From assembly GCF_015694345.1 (NCBI RefSeq), contig NZ_JADQDC010000008.1:62001-126000 (forward strand): DNA of 64,000 nucleotides, written 5' to 3'. The translations under genes were made by a program, and so were the position numbers. Origin of the DNA: Novosphingobium jiangmenense (GTDB taxonomy: Bacteria > Pseudomonadota > Alphaproteobacteria > Sphingomonadales > Sphingomonadaceae). The stretch's first letter is position 1. The number at the start of each line of letters is the position of its first letter. This document shows, one piece after another, positions 17,640 to 26,646 of the stretch. Under the pieces are notes generated by a model. It was not told where the DNA came from and searched no databases. It worked only from the letters and a program-made list of their open reading frames with translations.

Positions 17640-18737
17640 ATGGAACGGGATGGCGATGGTTCGGCGCTGACGCAGGGGGCGAACTCCGTGCTCGGTTCGC
17701 CGCTGCGGCTGCTGACGGGCACGCTGATCTATGTGCTGGCGGTCTATGTCGTGGCGACTTGCGGGTTCGTCTATGCCGGCTGGCCGTTCGGCGATGCCGC
17801 CTACATGGTGCTGCTGACGGTGTTCTCGGTGGGCTATGGCGAGATCCGCCCGGTCGACACCCTGTTCCTGCGCTGGTGGACGAGCGCGACGATCATGCTG
17901 GGCTGCACCGGGATGATCGTGCTGACCGGCGCGCTGGTGCAGGTGTTCACGCTGTTTCAATTCCGACGCCTGCTGGGGCTGGACAAGATGATGACCGAAA
18001 TCGAGAAACTGGATGGCCACGTGATCATCTGCGGCTATGGCCGCATCGGCGTGCAACTGGCCAAGGCGATGACCGAGGCGAAGCGGCCGTTCCTCATCCT
18101 GGAGCGTGATCACACCAAGGCCGAGGACGCCAAGGCGCAAGGGTTCCTGTGCATGGTGGGCGAGGCCACGCACGAGGAGACGCTGAAGGCGGCAGGCATC
18201 GCACGGGCCAAGGTGCTTGCATCGGTGCTGCCGGATGATGCCGCGAACGTGTTCATCACGCTGTCGGCGCGCAATCTCAACCCCGGCATCGAAATCATCG
18301 CGCGCGGCGAGGCGCCGACGACCGAGAACAAGCTGTTTCATGCCGGTGCCGACAAGGTCGTCATGCCGACGCATATCGGGGCGGAGAGGATTGTCGAGAT
18401 GATCCTCTATCCGGCCACCGGGCAGCTGGAGGACATCGGGACGGTGCGGCGCAACCTGCACGACTTCGGGCTCGACATCGAGATGGTCGAGATGGGGTCC
18501 GATAGTGCGCTGACCGGGGAGACTGTCGGCGAGGCCGAGCGGCGCGGCAACGGGGCGTTCTTCGTGGTGCAGATCGACCGGCTGAACGGGCAGTCGATCC
18601 AGCATCCCGGCGAGGACGTTACGCTCGAACAGGGCGACAAGGTAATGCTGGTCGTCCGGGGAAGCCGCCTTTCGGCGGGGGCCGTGTTCAGCGCGGTGAA
18701 GGCACCGGTGCGGCATGGGCGGACGTTTGTGGGGTGA
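17640..18737 (+). CDS. Potassium channel with RCK (TrkA-N/C) domains
   Basis: This 365-residue protein has two transmembrane helices flanking a pore loop with the filter SVGYGE (TVFSVGYGEIRP). An RCK N-domain follows, with the nucleotide-binding GYGRIGVQLAKAM motif near residues 130-145, and a TrkA-C domain is at the end. It should be a ligand-gated K+ channel of the inner membrane, tetrameric by analogy. The filter has Ser and Glu where TVGYGD is most usual, a conservative change. The ATG at 17640 is preferred because AAGGGG lies 5 bp upstream. Confidence 0.88.
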   Translation: MERDGDGSALTQGANSVLGSPLRLLTGTLIYVLAVYVVATCGFVYAGWPFGDAAYMVLLTVFSVGYGEIRPVDTLFLRWWTSATIMLGCTGMIVLTGALVQVFTLFQFRRLLGLDKMMTEIEKLDGHVIICGYGRIGVQLAKAMTEAKRPFLILERDHTKAEDAKAQGFLCMVGEATHEETLKAAGIARAKVLASVLPDDAANVFITLSARNLNPGIEIIARGEAPTTENKLFHAGADKVVMPTHIGAERIVEMILYPATGQLEDIGTVRRNLHDFGLDIEMVEMGSDSALTGETVGEAERRGNGAFFVVQIDRLNGQSIQHPGEDVTLEQGDKVMLVVRGSRLSAGAVFSAVKAPVRHGRTFVG

Positions 18738-18759
18738 GCTCTCGCCCACCCCGTAACGA

Positions 18760-21543
18760 TTACCCGTGCGCGCCGAAGTAGTTGGCGATGGCGACGGCCA
18801 CTCGGATGTTCAGGGCGTGGGCGCGTTCGATGGGATCGATGAAGCGGGCGCGGATGGCGCCGTAGTCCTCGCCGCGATGATCCGGGTAGTCGGTCGGCTC
18901 GTCCACCGGGAAATCGGTGATTTCGGGTTCGATCACCGGGTAGGCGCGGCGCAGCTGGGCGAGGGCGTCGTCCACCCGTAGCGACAGGACCATTTCCAGC
19001 ACGTCTTCGCGGCTGACGTCGTTCGAGCGGGCGAACGGCGGGACCTGCACGGCGCGGATGAACATGTGCATCAGCAGGGCAAGGCGAACCGATTGCAGCA
19101 GGCCGATGTTGCGGCGGTCTGCGTCCTGCGCGGCATCGCGGCCGGCCTTCTGCCCCGGCACCAGCGAGAGCAGGCGGTGGAGCTTCATCCAGTCCACCCG
19201 GAGGCGCGAAGTCAGGCGGCGGAAGACCCCTGCCCTGTCGTCCTTGGTGAGGTATTCGGCGAGCGCAAGACAGGCGCTTTCCAGCGCGGTCTCGGTGCCG
19301 CGATAGGGGCGGCTGGCCCAGTAGGCCGAGTTGAACAGCTCGCCATGGGCGGCCACGGTCTTGATCGAGGCGATGCCATTGGCGGCGCGGAGCAGGCGGA
19401 CGAGCTGGTTGCCGCGCTCGGAGCGGCCAAGCAGTTCGGCGACCGATTCCATCTCCTCGCCCGCAGCGGTTCCGGCCCCGGCGATCACGTTCACCGGATA
19501 GCCGATCTGCTGAAGGATGGCGTTGTGCGGGATCGCGCGGATCTGGCGCAGGCTCATCGTGCGGTCCGCGCCGATGTCGGACTGGCGGCGCGAGACGCGG
19601 CTGCCGGTGCCCTTGAGCAGGCCGAGGCCGAACGCCGTCAGCGCCCGCGAATAGGTCGCGCTTTCAAGGTGTTCGCGCTGGACGCGGCGGATCGAGCGGT
19701 AGAAATCGAGACTGAGGTCGGTGCGGTCGTAGAACGGGTCCTTGGCGGACAGGTCCTGATCGCGGGCCTCGTGCTCGGCAATGCGGGTCAGCGTGGCGAG
19801 CGCGAGTTCGTCGTTGCGGAAGAACAGGTAGCCGTCGCCGCCCTGGAAGCTGGCCTCGGGCTCGATGGTGACCCCGGCCTTGGCAAAGCGGCGGCGGGCC
19901 CAGCCGGAGAGCGGCCAGGTCAGGCGGTCGGCGAAGCCCGAGGGGTGCGCGCCACGGCCCATGGATTCGCCGTGCGTGTTGAAGATCAGCGCGGCGACGT
20001 CGGTCAGGCCGTTGGCCTTCATCGCCTCGGCAAGGCGGCCCTGCAGGCGTTCGATGGCGAGTGCCGCCGGGATCTGGCCCATGAAGCGGCCAGCATCGGA
20101 AAAGCCGGTCTGGATCGAGACGCGGCCACGCTTCCGGGCATAGCTGCGGTAGGATTCCTCCGACAGCAGCGCTTCGAGGAAGCGGCCACCGTGCTCCAGC
20201 GCGGTCTCGGTCTCGAACAGGGGCGAGACATCAACCTTGCCTTCGATGCCGAACAGCTTGGCGAAATAGAGCGCGGCAAGCACGGTCTGCGGCTGTTCGC
20301 ATTCGGCGATCAGCATGCGGATCGGCGCGTCGGCGTCGATGTGCTGGAGCATCTTGGCCATGACCAGGAACTGGCGCATGGCAGTGCTGGTCTCGATCGC
20401 CAGCGCGCCGAAGTTGACGCGCAGCGGCTTCACTTCAGCAAGCAGTTCGCGCAGGCGCGACAGGGCGCTCTTGCTGCCGAGGTCGAGCGTGCCTTCCGGG
20501 TCGATGCGGCGGCGCAGCGCGTTGAGCAGTTGCGACGAGTTCACGCGGAAGTGAATCCAGCCGATGCCGAGGCCGTCTGCACGCATAGCGGCGGCGAGCG
20601 TGGCGAGCGGGATCGCCTTGGCTTCGTCGGCCTTCTTCGCTTCAGCTTCGAGCATTTCGATCAGCGGGGCGAGGCTGAGCAGCTTGGCATCGTCATCGGC
20701 GCTCAGGCGGTTGGCGGCAGCGGCGAGCGCTTCGGGGCTGTCGAGCGGCGAGGAGAACAGCTCGGCCATTTCCGCCGAATGGGCGTGTGCCGCATCGAGC
20801 GTGGCGAGCAGCGGGTGCGCTTCGTCGATGGCGCGCAGGGATGCGGCGTAACTGCCGAGCCGCAGCGCCTTTTCGCGCAGGCGGAAAGCGATCGAAGTGG
20901 TCCAGCCGATGTCGGTGCGGCCATCCATGTCATAGCCGACCCAGGTGGCGAAGCGGAACGGCAGCGGCCTGAAATCGAGCCAGCGACCGGGCCAGCGCTG
21001 GCGGGCGTGGCCGAGCAGGGTGGCGTTGATCGCATCGCGGGCCTTGGCAGCGCGCTGGATGGCGTTGCAGACCTCGACATGCTCGAACTCGAGCGTGATC
21101 TTCGGACCTTCGTGCGGGACGGTGCAGACCGTGGAGGCCTGAGGATCATCCGACAGGGCAGCGGTGGCCACCGCGTCGGACTGCGCGGGGCTGAGCAGGA
21201 AAGTCGGGTGCGCGGTGAAGACCGCGTGGAGCAGCGGCTTTTCCCAGCGCTGACGGAACTCGGAAAAGCCCGCCTCTTCCGGGTTCAGCGCCTCGATCTG
21301 GGCGAGATTTTCGGCAGCGGAGGTCGGCGCGACCAAGCGCTTGAGCCGCGCGGCACGGCTCTTCAGCGCTTCGCATTCGAGTTCGGCGACGAGGCTGTCC
21401 ATGTCCGACAGCGAAATCTCGCCCCCTTCCAGCGACCGGGACAGATCGTGGCTGAGCTGGAAGACGGGATTGAACAGCGGCGTTTCGGCCGTCCGCTCAT
21501 GGAGTTTCTGCAACCTGGCCTTGAGCTTGGCGACCGTCTTCAT
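18760..21543 (-). CDS. Phosphoenolpyruvate carboxylase homologue with divergent active site
   Basis: This 927-residue protein has the length and overall motif order of PEP carboxylase. VFTAHPTFLL holds the catalytic-type histidine and GYDMDGRTDIG corresponds to the GGDRDGNP region. Two later motifs are altered. The site that is GYSDS-KD in usual enzymes reads GFSDAGRF, losing the lysine. The Gly-rich loop that is HGRGG-GRGG reads HGESMGRGAH, so the first arginine is replaced by glutamate. It may still fix bicarbonate onto PEP, or it may have a changed reaction. A full-length antisense frame exists but is compositional. Confidence 0.7.
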   Translation of the reverse strand: MKTVAKLKARLQKLHERTAETPLFNPVFQLSHDLSRSLEGGEISLSDMDSLVAELECEALKSRAARLKRLVAPTSAAENLAQIEALNPEEAGFSEFRQRWEKPLLHAVFTAHPTFLLSPAQSDAVATAALSDDPQASTVCTVPHEGPKITLEFEHVEVCNAIQRAAKARDAINATLLGHARQRWPGRWLDFRPLPFRFATWVGYDMDGRTDIGWTTSIAFRLREKALRLGSYAASLRAIDEAHPLLATLDAAHAHSAEMAELFSSPLDSPEALAAAANRLSADDDAKLLSLAPLIEMLEAEAKKADEAKAIPLATLAAAMRADGLGIGWIHFRVNSSQLLNALRRRIDPEGTLDLGSKSALSRLRELLAEVKPLRVNFGALAIETSTAMRQFLVMAKMLQHIDADAPIRMLIAECEQPQTVLAALYFAKLFGIEGKVDVSPLFETETALEHGGRFLEALLSEESYRSYARKRGRVSIQTGFSDAGRFMGQIPAALAIERLQGRLAEAMKANGLTDVAALIFNTHGESMGRGAHPSGFADRLTWPLSGWARRRFAKAGVTIEPEASFQGGDGYLFFRNDELALATLTRIAEHEARDQDLSAKDPFYDRTDLSLDFYRSIRRVQREHLESATYSRALTAFGLGLLKGTGSRVSRRQSDIGADRTMSLRQIRAIPHNAILQQIGYPVNVIAGAGTAAGEEMESVAELLGRSERGNQLVRLLRAANGIASIKTVAAHGELFNSAYWASRPYRGTETALESACLALAEYLTKDDRAGVFRRLTSRLRVDWMKLHRLLSLVPGQKAGRDAAQDADRRNIGLLQSVRLALLMHMFIRAVQVPPFARSNDVSREDVLEMVLSLRVDDALAQLRRAYPVIEPEITDFPVDEPTDYPDHRGEDYGAIRARFIDPIERAHALNIRVAVAIANYFGAHG

Positions 21544-21567
21544 GTGCCGTGTATTCCCCTGAATTCG

Positions 21568-22182
21568 TTACTTCCCCAAAGCCGAGGCTTCGCGCGCTGC
21601 GGCTTCGATCGCTGCTTCATCGGGCGTGCCTTTGCCGACCACCCAGCTGCCACCGACGCACAGGACCGGGTCGAAACCCAGCCACTCGGGCGCGGTGGCG
21701 GCGGTAATGCCGCCGGTCGGGCAGAACTTGCAGGTGTGGAACGGCGCCGCGAGTGCCTTGAGCGCCGGGAGACCGCCGGAGGTCGAGGCAGGGAAGAACT
21801 TGAAGTGCGTCAGGCCAAGGTCGAGACCGCGCATGATATCGCCTGCCGAGGCGATGCCCGGCAGGAACGGGATGCCTGAAGCCACGGCAGCCTTGCCGAG
21901 ATTATCGGTGAGGCCGGGCGAGACGATGAATTCGGCGCCGGCGTCAATCGCGGCCTTGAGTTCGTCCGGATTGGTGACGGTGCCCGCGCCGACGATGGCA
22001 CCTTCGACGCCCTTCATCGCGTGGATGACGTCAAGCGCGGCGGGTGTGCGCAGGGTGACCTCGAGAACGCGCAACCCGCCCTTTACGAGCGCACGCGCGA
22101 TGGGAAGCGCATGATCGACGTCCTCGACCACCAGGACCGGGATGACCGGCGCGGTGCGCATGATGGATTCGATCGGCTTCAT
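21568..22182 (-). CDS. eda: 2-keto-3-deoxy-6-phosphogluconate aldolase
   Basis: It splits KDPG into pyruvate and glyceraldehyde 3-phosphate, the last step of the Entner-Doudoroff pathway. The 204-residue protein has EVTLRTP with the proton-relay Glu41, VGAGTV, and HFKFFPAS with the Schiff-base Lys128. TGGI near residue 167 is the phosphate site. The usual partner edd and glucose genes are not adjacent. It lies 24 bp downstream of the PEP carboxylase-like gene on the same strand (that gene starts at 21543), so eda is the upstream gene of that pair. Confidence 0.95.
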   Translation of the reverse strand: MKPIESIMRTAPVIPVLVVEDVDHALPIARALVKGGLRVLEVTLRTPAALDVIHAMKGVEGAIVGAGTVTNPDELKAAIDAGAEFIVSPGLTDNLGKAAVASGIPFLPGIASAGDIMRGLDLGLTHFKFFPASTSGGLPALKALAAPFHTCKFCPTGGITAATAPEWLGFDPVLCVGGSWVVGKGTPDEAAIEAAAREASALGK

Positions 22183-22307
22183 GGCGTCTCCCCTGGCGCA
22201 AAACGGCTGCGCGCTTCATCTGGTGAAGCGGACTTAACGCGACTCAGCCGGATTGTGCACCTGCTAAGGGCAGGCGCATAGCTATTCTTGGGAAATGCGC
22301 CTTAGGG

Positions 22308-23645
22308 TCAGACGGCAGAGCTGAACTGTCGCTCACCGGTGCGATAGGCGTCGAAAACCGACGCGATGGAGCGGGCGTAGGGTTCGTTGCCAGACATGAG
22401 CGTTAGCGCGTTGCCTTCAAGCCGGGCGAGACCGCGGGCGATGAAGGGCTCAAGGCGGCTGCGGTTCATGGCCAGCAGGTCGGCGTCGATTTCTGCCCTG
22501 CCCCGGCACAGGAGATCGGTGATGATCCCGCCGCGTCGCCGGTCCTCGGCAGTGCGCACCACGCCCTTGCGCCCCGGCAACTGGTCCGCGCCGACCAGCA
22601 TACGATAGCGACCGGCGTTCTTCTCGGTCTGGACATAGAGCTCGGGGAATTCACTGATCGAAGACGCGCCGAGGCCGATGAGGACTTCGGACTGGTCTTC
22701 GGTAAAGCCCTGGAAGTTGCGGCGCAGGGTGCCGGAGCGCGAAGCAATGGCCAGATCGTCATCCGGCAGGGCGAAGTGATCGAAGCCGACGGGCTGGTAT
22801 CCGGCGCTGACGAGGCGTTCGTAGCCTTCGGCGGCCATGCGGAAGCGCGCCCGTTGGTCGGGCAATTCGCTGGCATCGATGCGCTGCTGGCGCGGGATCA
22901 TGTGGGGCACGTGGGCATAGCCGAACAGGGCGAAGCGATCGGCGCCCATGGCAACCGATTGGTCGAGCGTTTCGGCAAGGATGTCGTCGTTCTGGAACGG
23001 CAGGCCGTACATGAGGTCGAAATTGATCGAATCGACCCCGGCCTGGCGCAAGCCTGCGACCGCGCGCTCGATATCGTCGCGGGGCTGGACGCGACCGATC
23101 GCCTGCTGGACGCGGGCATCGAGCGTCTGGACGCCGAGGCTCGCCTTGATCACGCCGATGCCGCGAATGGCCATGAACCAGCCGGGTTCGAGCGTGCGCG
23201 GGTCGAGTTCGATCGACAGGACCGGCTTTTCGAGGCGGAAGCTGAGGGTCAGCTTGTCGACCAGGCGGACGAAATCGGTGGGCTTGATCGCGTTGGGGCT
23301 GCCGCCGCCGAAGGCGATGCGCGAGACCTTCACGGAAGGGTGGAGCAGGCGCGAGACCAGATCGATCTCGTGATGCAGCGCTTCCATGTAGGCGGCGAGG
23401 CGCTGCGTCTTGTTGGCAGCGCCGGTGTTGCAGCCGCAGTACCAGCAGATCTCGCGGCAATAGGGGATGTGGAGATAGAGCGAGACGGTGCCGCGCAGCG
23501 CCTTGAGCGCCTCGCGCTGGCGGTCCTCGAAGCTTTCCTCGACGAATTCGGCGGCAGTGGGATAGCTGGTGTAGCGCGGCACCGGGCGTTCGAGCAGCTC
23601 GGGCCAATAGGTCCACTGGCCGAAGACTTCAGGCCCCGTCATCAT
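22308..23645 (-). CDS. hemN: Oxygen-independent coproporphyrinogen III oxidase
   Basis: This radical-SAM enzyme makes protoporphyrinogen IX precursor without oxygen, which is needed for haem when oxygen is low. The cluster motif is YCREICWYCGC (C-x3-C-x2-C). GGGSPN and the SIELDPRTL region follow in standard order. The 445-residue length fits HemN. The ATG at 23645 comes 1 bp after the stop of the preceding small gene (TGACATG), so it is probably translationally coupled. Alternative in-frame starts up to 23690 exist. It is the last gene of the cbb3 oxidase operon and would supply haem for it. Confidence 0.92.
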   Translation of the reverse strand: MMTGPEVFGQWTYWPELLERPVPRYTSYPTAAEFVEESFEDRQREALKALRGTVSLYLHIPYCREICWYCGCNTGAANKTQRLAAYMEALHHEIDLVSRLLHPSVKVSRIAFGGGSPNAIKPTDFVRLVDKLTLSFRLEKPVLSIELDPRTLEPGWFMAIRGIGVIKASLGVQTLDARVQQAIGRVQPRDDIERAVAGLRQAGVDSINFDLMYGLPFQNDDILAETLDQSVAMGADRFALFGYAHVPHMIPRQQRIDASELPDQRARFRMAAEGYERLVSAGYQPVGFDHFALPDDDLAIASRSGTLRRNFQGFTEDQSEVLIGLGASSISEFPELYVQTEKNAGRYRMLVGADQLPGRKGVVRTAEDRRRGGIITDLLCRGRAEIDADLLAMNRSRLEPFIARGLARLEGNALTLMSGNEPYARSIASVFDAYRTGERQFSSAV

Positions 23646-23646
23646 G

Positions 23647-23913
23647 TCAGCAGCCATCGCCATCGCCTTCGCCTTCTCCGTCATCGCCATTGTCACAACA
23701 GCTATCGGCGCCGGCGCGCTTGCGCATTGAGATATGACAAATCTTGCAGCAGGGCAGATTCTTGCTGCCATCGTCCCTGGCGGGGATGCGGATCGGGATC
23801 GGTGCCCCGCTGCCGCCACAGGATGCGACCATCATCACGCTGGCATGGGCCGGTGCCGGCATGGCCATCTGCAGGACGGCCAGCGGCGCAAGCAGGCGCA
23901 TGAGGCGGCTCAT
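23647..23913 (-). CDS. Small exported Cys-rich protein with CXXCH, function unknown
   Basis: The ATG at 23913 overlaps the ccoS stop (ATGA), giving 88 residues. A signal peptide ends at PAHA (residue 24). The mature part has Cys32, Cys55, Cys56, Cys59, Cys72, Cys73 and Cys88. PCCKICH holds a CXXCH pattern (Cys56-Cys59-His60) of the kind used for covalent haem c, with Met63 three residues later. The tail is acidic and glycine-rich. It could be a mini c-type cytochrome, a copper carrier, or neither. Position between ccoS and hemN points to cbb3 oxidase assembly. I know no characterised relative. Confidence 0.7.
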   Translation of the reverse strand: MSRLMRLLAPLAVLQMAMPAPAHASVMMVASCGGSGAPIPIRIPARDDGSKNLPCCKICHISMRKRAGADSCCDNGDDGEGEGDGDGC

Positions 23914-24059
23914 GGCTGGTCCTCTTCCTCGATCAGGATGCGCGCAGCAGCTCCATCGAGATCGCTGAACTGGCCGCGCTTCAAAGCCCAGAAGAAGGCG
24001 GCAAGGCCGAACAGGCCCATGCCGAGCGCGATGGGGAGCATGAAGGCGATGCCGTTCAT
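23910..24059 (-). CDS. ccoS: cbb3-type oxidase assembly protein CcoS
   Basis: This 49-residue protein has one transmembrane helix: MNGIAFMLPIALGMGLFGL and AAFFWALKRGQFSDLDGAA. The helix followed by WALKxGQFxDLxGxxxRIL is the CcoS signature. The family is required for inserting redox cofactors into cbb3 oxidase. The gene overlaps ccoI upstream and the Cys-rich gene downstream by 4 bp each. Confidence 0.92.
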   Translation of the reverse strand: MNGIAFMLPIALGMGLFGLAAFFWALKRGQFSDLDGAAARILIEEEDQP

Positions 24060-26179
24060 TTGCTTTCTCCTGCAAGACGCAGCGAGTTGGCCACCACGAT
24101 CAGCGAACTTGTCGACATGGCGACGGCAGCGATCAACGGCGTGACGTGGCCGAGGATGGCCAGTGGCACCGCCAGCACGTTGTAGCCGATGGCGAGGGCG
24201 AAGTTCTGGCGGACGACCTTCATGGTCGCGCGAGAGACGCGAATGGCGCGGGGGATGGCGAGCAGGGAGTCTCCGGTAAAGACCATGTCTGCCGCCTGAC
24301 GTCCGACGTCGCTGGCCGAACCAGGCGCGATGGAGGCGTTGGCCGCGGCGAGCGCGGGGCCGTCATTCAGGCCATCGCCTGCCATCATGACCTTCCAGCC
24401 GACCCGCTGCAGGCGCTGGAGGGCTTCCTGCTTGTCTGCAGGAGAGGCGGCGGCCTGCGCGGTGAGACCGGTGGCGCGGGCGACGGCGGCGACAGCTGGC
24501 ACCGAGTCTCCCGACAGGATCGAGGGATCGACGCCCAGGGCCTTCAACTGCTCCAGCGCTTCGGTCGCATCGGGACGCAGGCGGTCGGCAAAGGGGATGA
24601 CGCGGACGGCATCGCCTTCGATGCGGAAGGCCGTGGCCATGCCCTGCGACGAGGCGGGGCGGCCCAGCGCGACTGCGAGGCCATTCCAGCGGGCGGTGAT
24701 GCCCTGCCCTGCTTCTTCCTGCACGTCTTCGAGAGCGGCGGCGCGAACGCCGCGCGCGCCCAAGGCCTGGACGAGGCCGAGCGACAGGGGGTGGCGGCTG
24801 TGGCTGGCGAGCGCCATTGCAACCGACGCTTGTGCATCGGTCAGCGCGCCCAAGGCCACCTCGTCGGGAACGGGGCGACCGAGCGTGAGCGTGCCGGTCT
24901 TGTCGAGCAGGATGCGGTTGACTTCGGCCATGCGTTCGAGGGCGGAGCCGTCCTTGACCAGCACGCCGCGCTTGAGCAGCGCGCCTGCCGCGACGACTTG
25001 CGCCACCGGCACGGCAAGGCCGAGTGCGCAGGGGCAAGTGATGATCAGCACCGCGATGGCGATGACGAGCGACTGATAGACACCTGCCCCGGCGATCATC
25101 CATCCCGCGAAAGTCAGCGCGGCAAGGGTGTGAACGGCAGGGGCGTATAGTCGCGAGGCGCGGTCGGCGATGCGGACGAACTTCGAGCGCGACTGGCCTG
25201 CCGCCTCCATCAGCCGGGCAATTTCGGACAGGGCAGTGTCTTGCCCGATGGCGGTGACGCGGACGTCGACCGGAGCATCGACGTTGAGCGTGCCGGCGTG
25301 GACCAGCGTGCCGGGTGCGGCTTCTACGGGAGCGCTTTCGCCGGTCAGCAGCGACTGGTCGAAACGGGTGGTGCCGCGCAGGACTTCGCCGTCGGCGGCA
25401 AGGCGTTCGCCTGCAGCAACGCGCATGAGCATGCCGGGTTGCAGCGACTTCGTATCGAGCCAGCGGGTTGCGCCATCGGCCTCCACGACCATAGTGCCGG
25501 TGGCGACCTGCCGCAGCAGGGCATCGACGCCGGAGCGCGCGCGGTCACGCATCATGGCGTCGAGCACGCGGCCTGCCAGCAGGAACATCAGCAGCATCAG
25601 CACGCCGTCGAACCAAGCCTCGGTGCCGCCGGTCAGGGTTTCGTAGAAGGACAGGCCGGTGGCGATGGTCACGCCGATGGAGATCGGCACGTCCATGTTG
25701 GTCTTGCCATGACGCAGGACCTTCCACGCCGAGGCGAAGAACGGGCGACCGGCGTAGACGATGGCGGGAACGCCGATCATCGCCGAGACCCAGTGGAACA
25801 GCGACCGCGTGGTGCCGTCTGCGCCGGACCAGACGCTGACCGACATCAGCATGACGTTCATGCAGGCAAAGGCCGCGACGCCGAGCGGGGCGAGCAGCGG
25901 CTTGACGGCCGAGACGGGCTCCGCCTCGATCTCGCGCGGCTGGGCGTCGAAGCCGGTGGCGGCGAGCGTGGCCACCAAGGTTGGCGTTTCAACCTGGGGA
26001 GCGTGGACCACTTCGACGGTGCGGGCGGTCAGGTTGGTCCGCGCACTGGTCACGCCATCGAGCGACGCAAGCGCGCGTTCGACTTTGCCCATGCAGCCGG
26101 CGCAATGCATCCCGGGCACGGCGAGCACGGTGTGGATCGCATCGTCAGGAACGGCGCGGAGCCGGGCGGGCGCGTTCAC
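24056..26179 (-). CDS. ccoI: Copper-translocating P-type ATPase CcoI
   Basis: It exports Cu(I) across the inner membrane to metallate the CuB site of cbb3 oxidase. The 707-residue protein has an N-terminal heavy-metal domain with GMHCAGC, eight predicted helices, the transmembrane metal site TCPCALG, the phosphorylation site DKTGTLT, TGES in the actuator domain, and GDGLNDGPAL at the hinge. It overlaps fixH upstream and ccoS downstream. This operon position separates the assembly-type ATPase from detoxifying CopA. Confidence 0.93.
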   Translation of the reverse strand: MNAPARLRAVPDDAIHTVLAVPGMHCAGCMGKVERALASLDGVTSARTNLTARTVEVVHAPQVETPTLVATLAATGFDAQPREIEAEPVSAVKPLLAPLGVAAFACMNVMLMSVSVWSGADGTTRSLFHWVSAMIGVPAIVYAGRPFFASAWKVLRHGKTNMDVPISIGVTIATGLSFYETLTGGTEAWFDGVLMLLMFLLAGRVLDAMMRDRARSGVDALLRQVATGTMVVEADGATRWLDTKSLQPGMLMRVAAGERLAADGEVLRGTTRFDQSLLTGESAPVEAAPGTLVHAGTLNVDAPVDVRVTAIGQDTALSEIARLMEAAGQSRSKFVRIADRASRLYAPAVHTLAALTFAGWMIAGAGVYQSLVIAIAVLIITCPCALGLAVPVAQVVAAGALLKRGVLVKDGSALERMAEVNRILLDKTGTLTLGRPVPDEVALGALTDAQASVAMALASHSRHPLSLGLVQALGARGVRAAALEDVQEEAGQGITARWNGLAVALGRPASSQGMATAFRIEGDAVRVIPFADRLRPDATEALEQLKALGVDPSILSGDSVPAVAAVARATGLTAQAAASPADKQEALQRLQRVGWKVMMAGDGLNDGPALAAANASIAPGSASDVGRQAADMVFTGDSLLAIPRAIRVSRATMKVVRQNFALAIGYNVLAVPLAILGHVTPLIAAVAMSTSSLIVVANSLRLAGESK

Positions 26180-26646
26180 AGCACTTCGCCCACGGTGCGC
26201 CAGACCTTGCCCTCGGCCTCGACCGTGACCCGCAAACGCCAGCGACCGGCTTCGAGCGGCGCAGTGTAGATGCCCAGAGCAGTCTCATGGAGGATCAGGT
26301 CGGTCTCGGGACGCTGGCCAAGCGGGTGTTCGGCAACGGCGGTGACCTTGGCGGCAGCGATGGCACTGCCCTTGCTGTCGCGCAGGGTGATGGCCGCCCT
26401 GCCCTGCGCATCGCGAGCGATTTCGGCCTTCCAGCCGAGCGCCTGTTCGGCACTGGCTTCCTTGAGCCAGCCGTTGAACTGCTGGCTGGCAACGTAGGAA
26501 TTCTCGACCACGACGCCGCCGAATGTCGACGAAGCCAGGCGCGCCATCAGGACGTTGACTGCGATGACGACGCCAAAAAAGCTGACGAGGATCAGGGTGA
26601 TGTGCTTGCCCGTGAACGGGCGAGCGGTACGGCTGTGCTGGGTCAT
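26176..26646 (-). CDS. ccoH: FixH/CcoH cbb3 oxidase assembly protein
   Basis: The 156-residue protein has one N-terminal membrane helix (GKHITLILVSFFGVVIAVNVLMA) and a periplasmic beta domain. FFGVVIAVN and VVENSYVASQQFN are the conserved FixH elements. It acts with CcoI in copper loading or stabilisation of the oxidase. It overlaps ccoG and ccoI by 4 bp at its two ends. Confidence 0.92.
   Translation of the reverse strand: MTQHSRTARPFTGKHITLILVSFFGVVIAVNVLMARLASSTFGGVVVENSYVASQQFNGWLKEASAEQALGWKAEIARDAQGRAAITLRDSKGSAIAAAKVTAVAEHPLGQRPETDLILHETALGIYTAPLEAGRWRLRVTVEAEGKVWRTVGEVL

Noticed and set aside
19066..21879. A 937-residue plus-strand open frame opposite the PEP carboxylase-like gene
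   Set aside because: It is the antisense shadow of a long GC-rich gene. Its Arg/Gly/Ala-rich composition and lack of any recognisable motif contrast with the PEP carboxylase motifs on the other strand.
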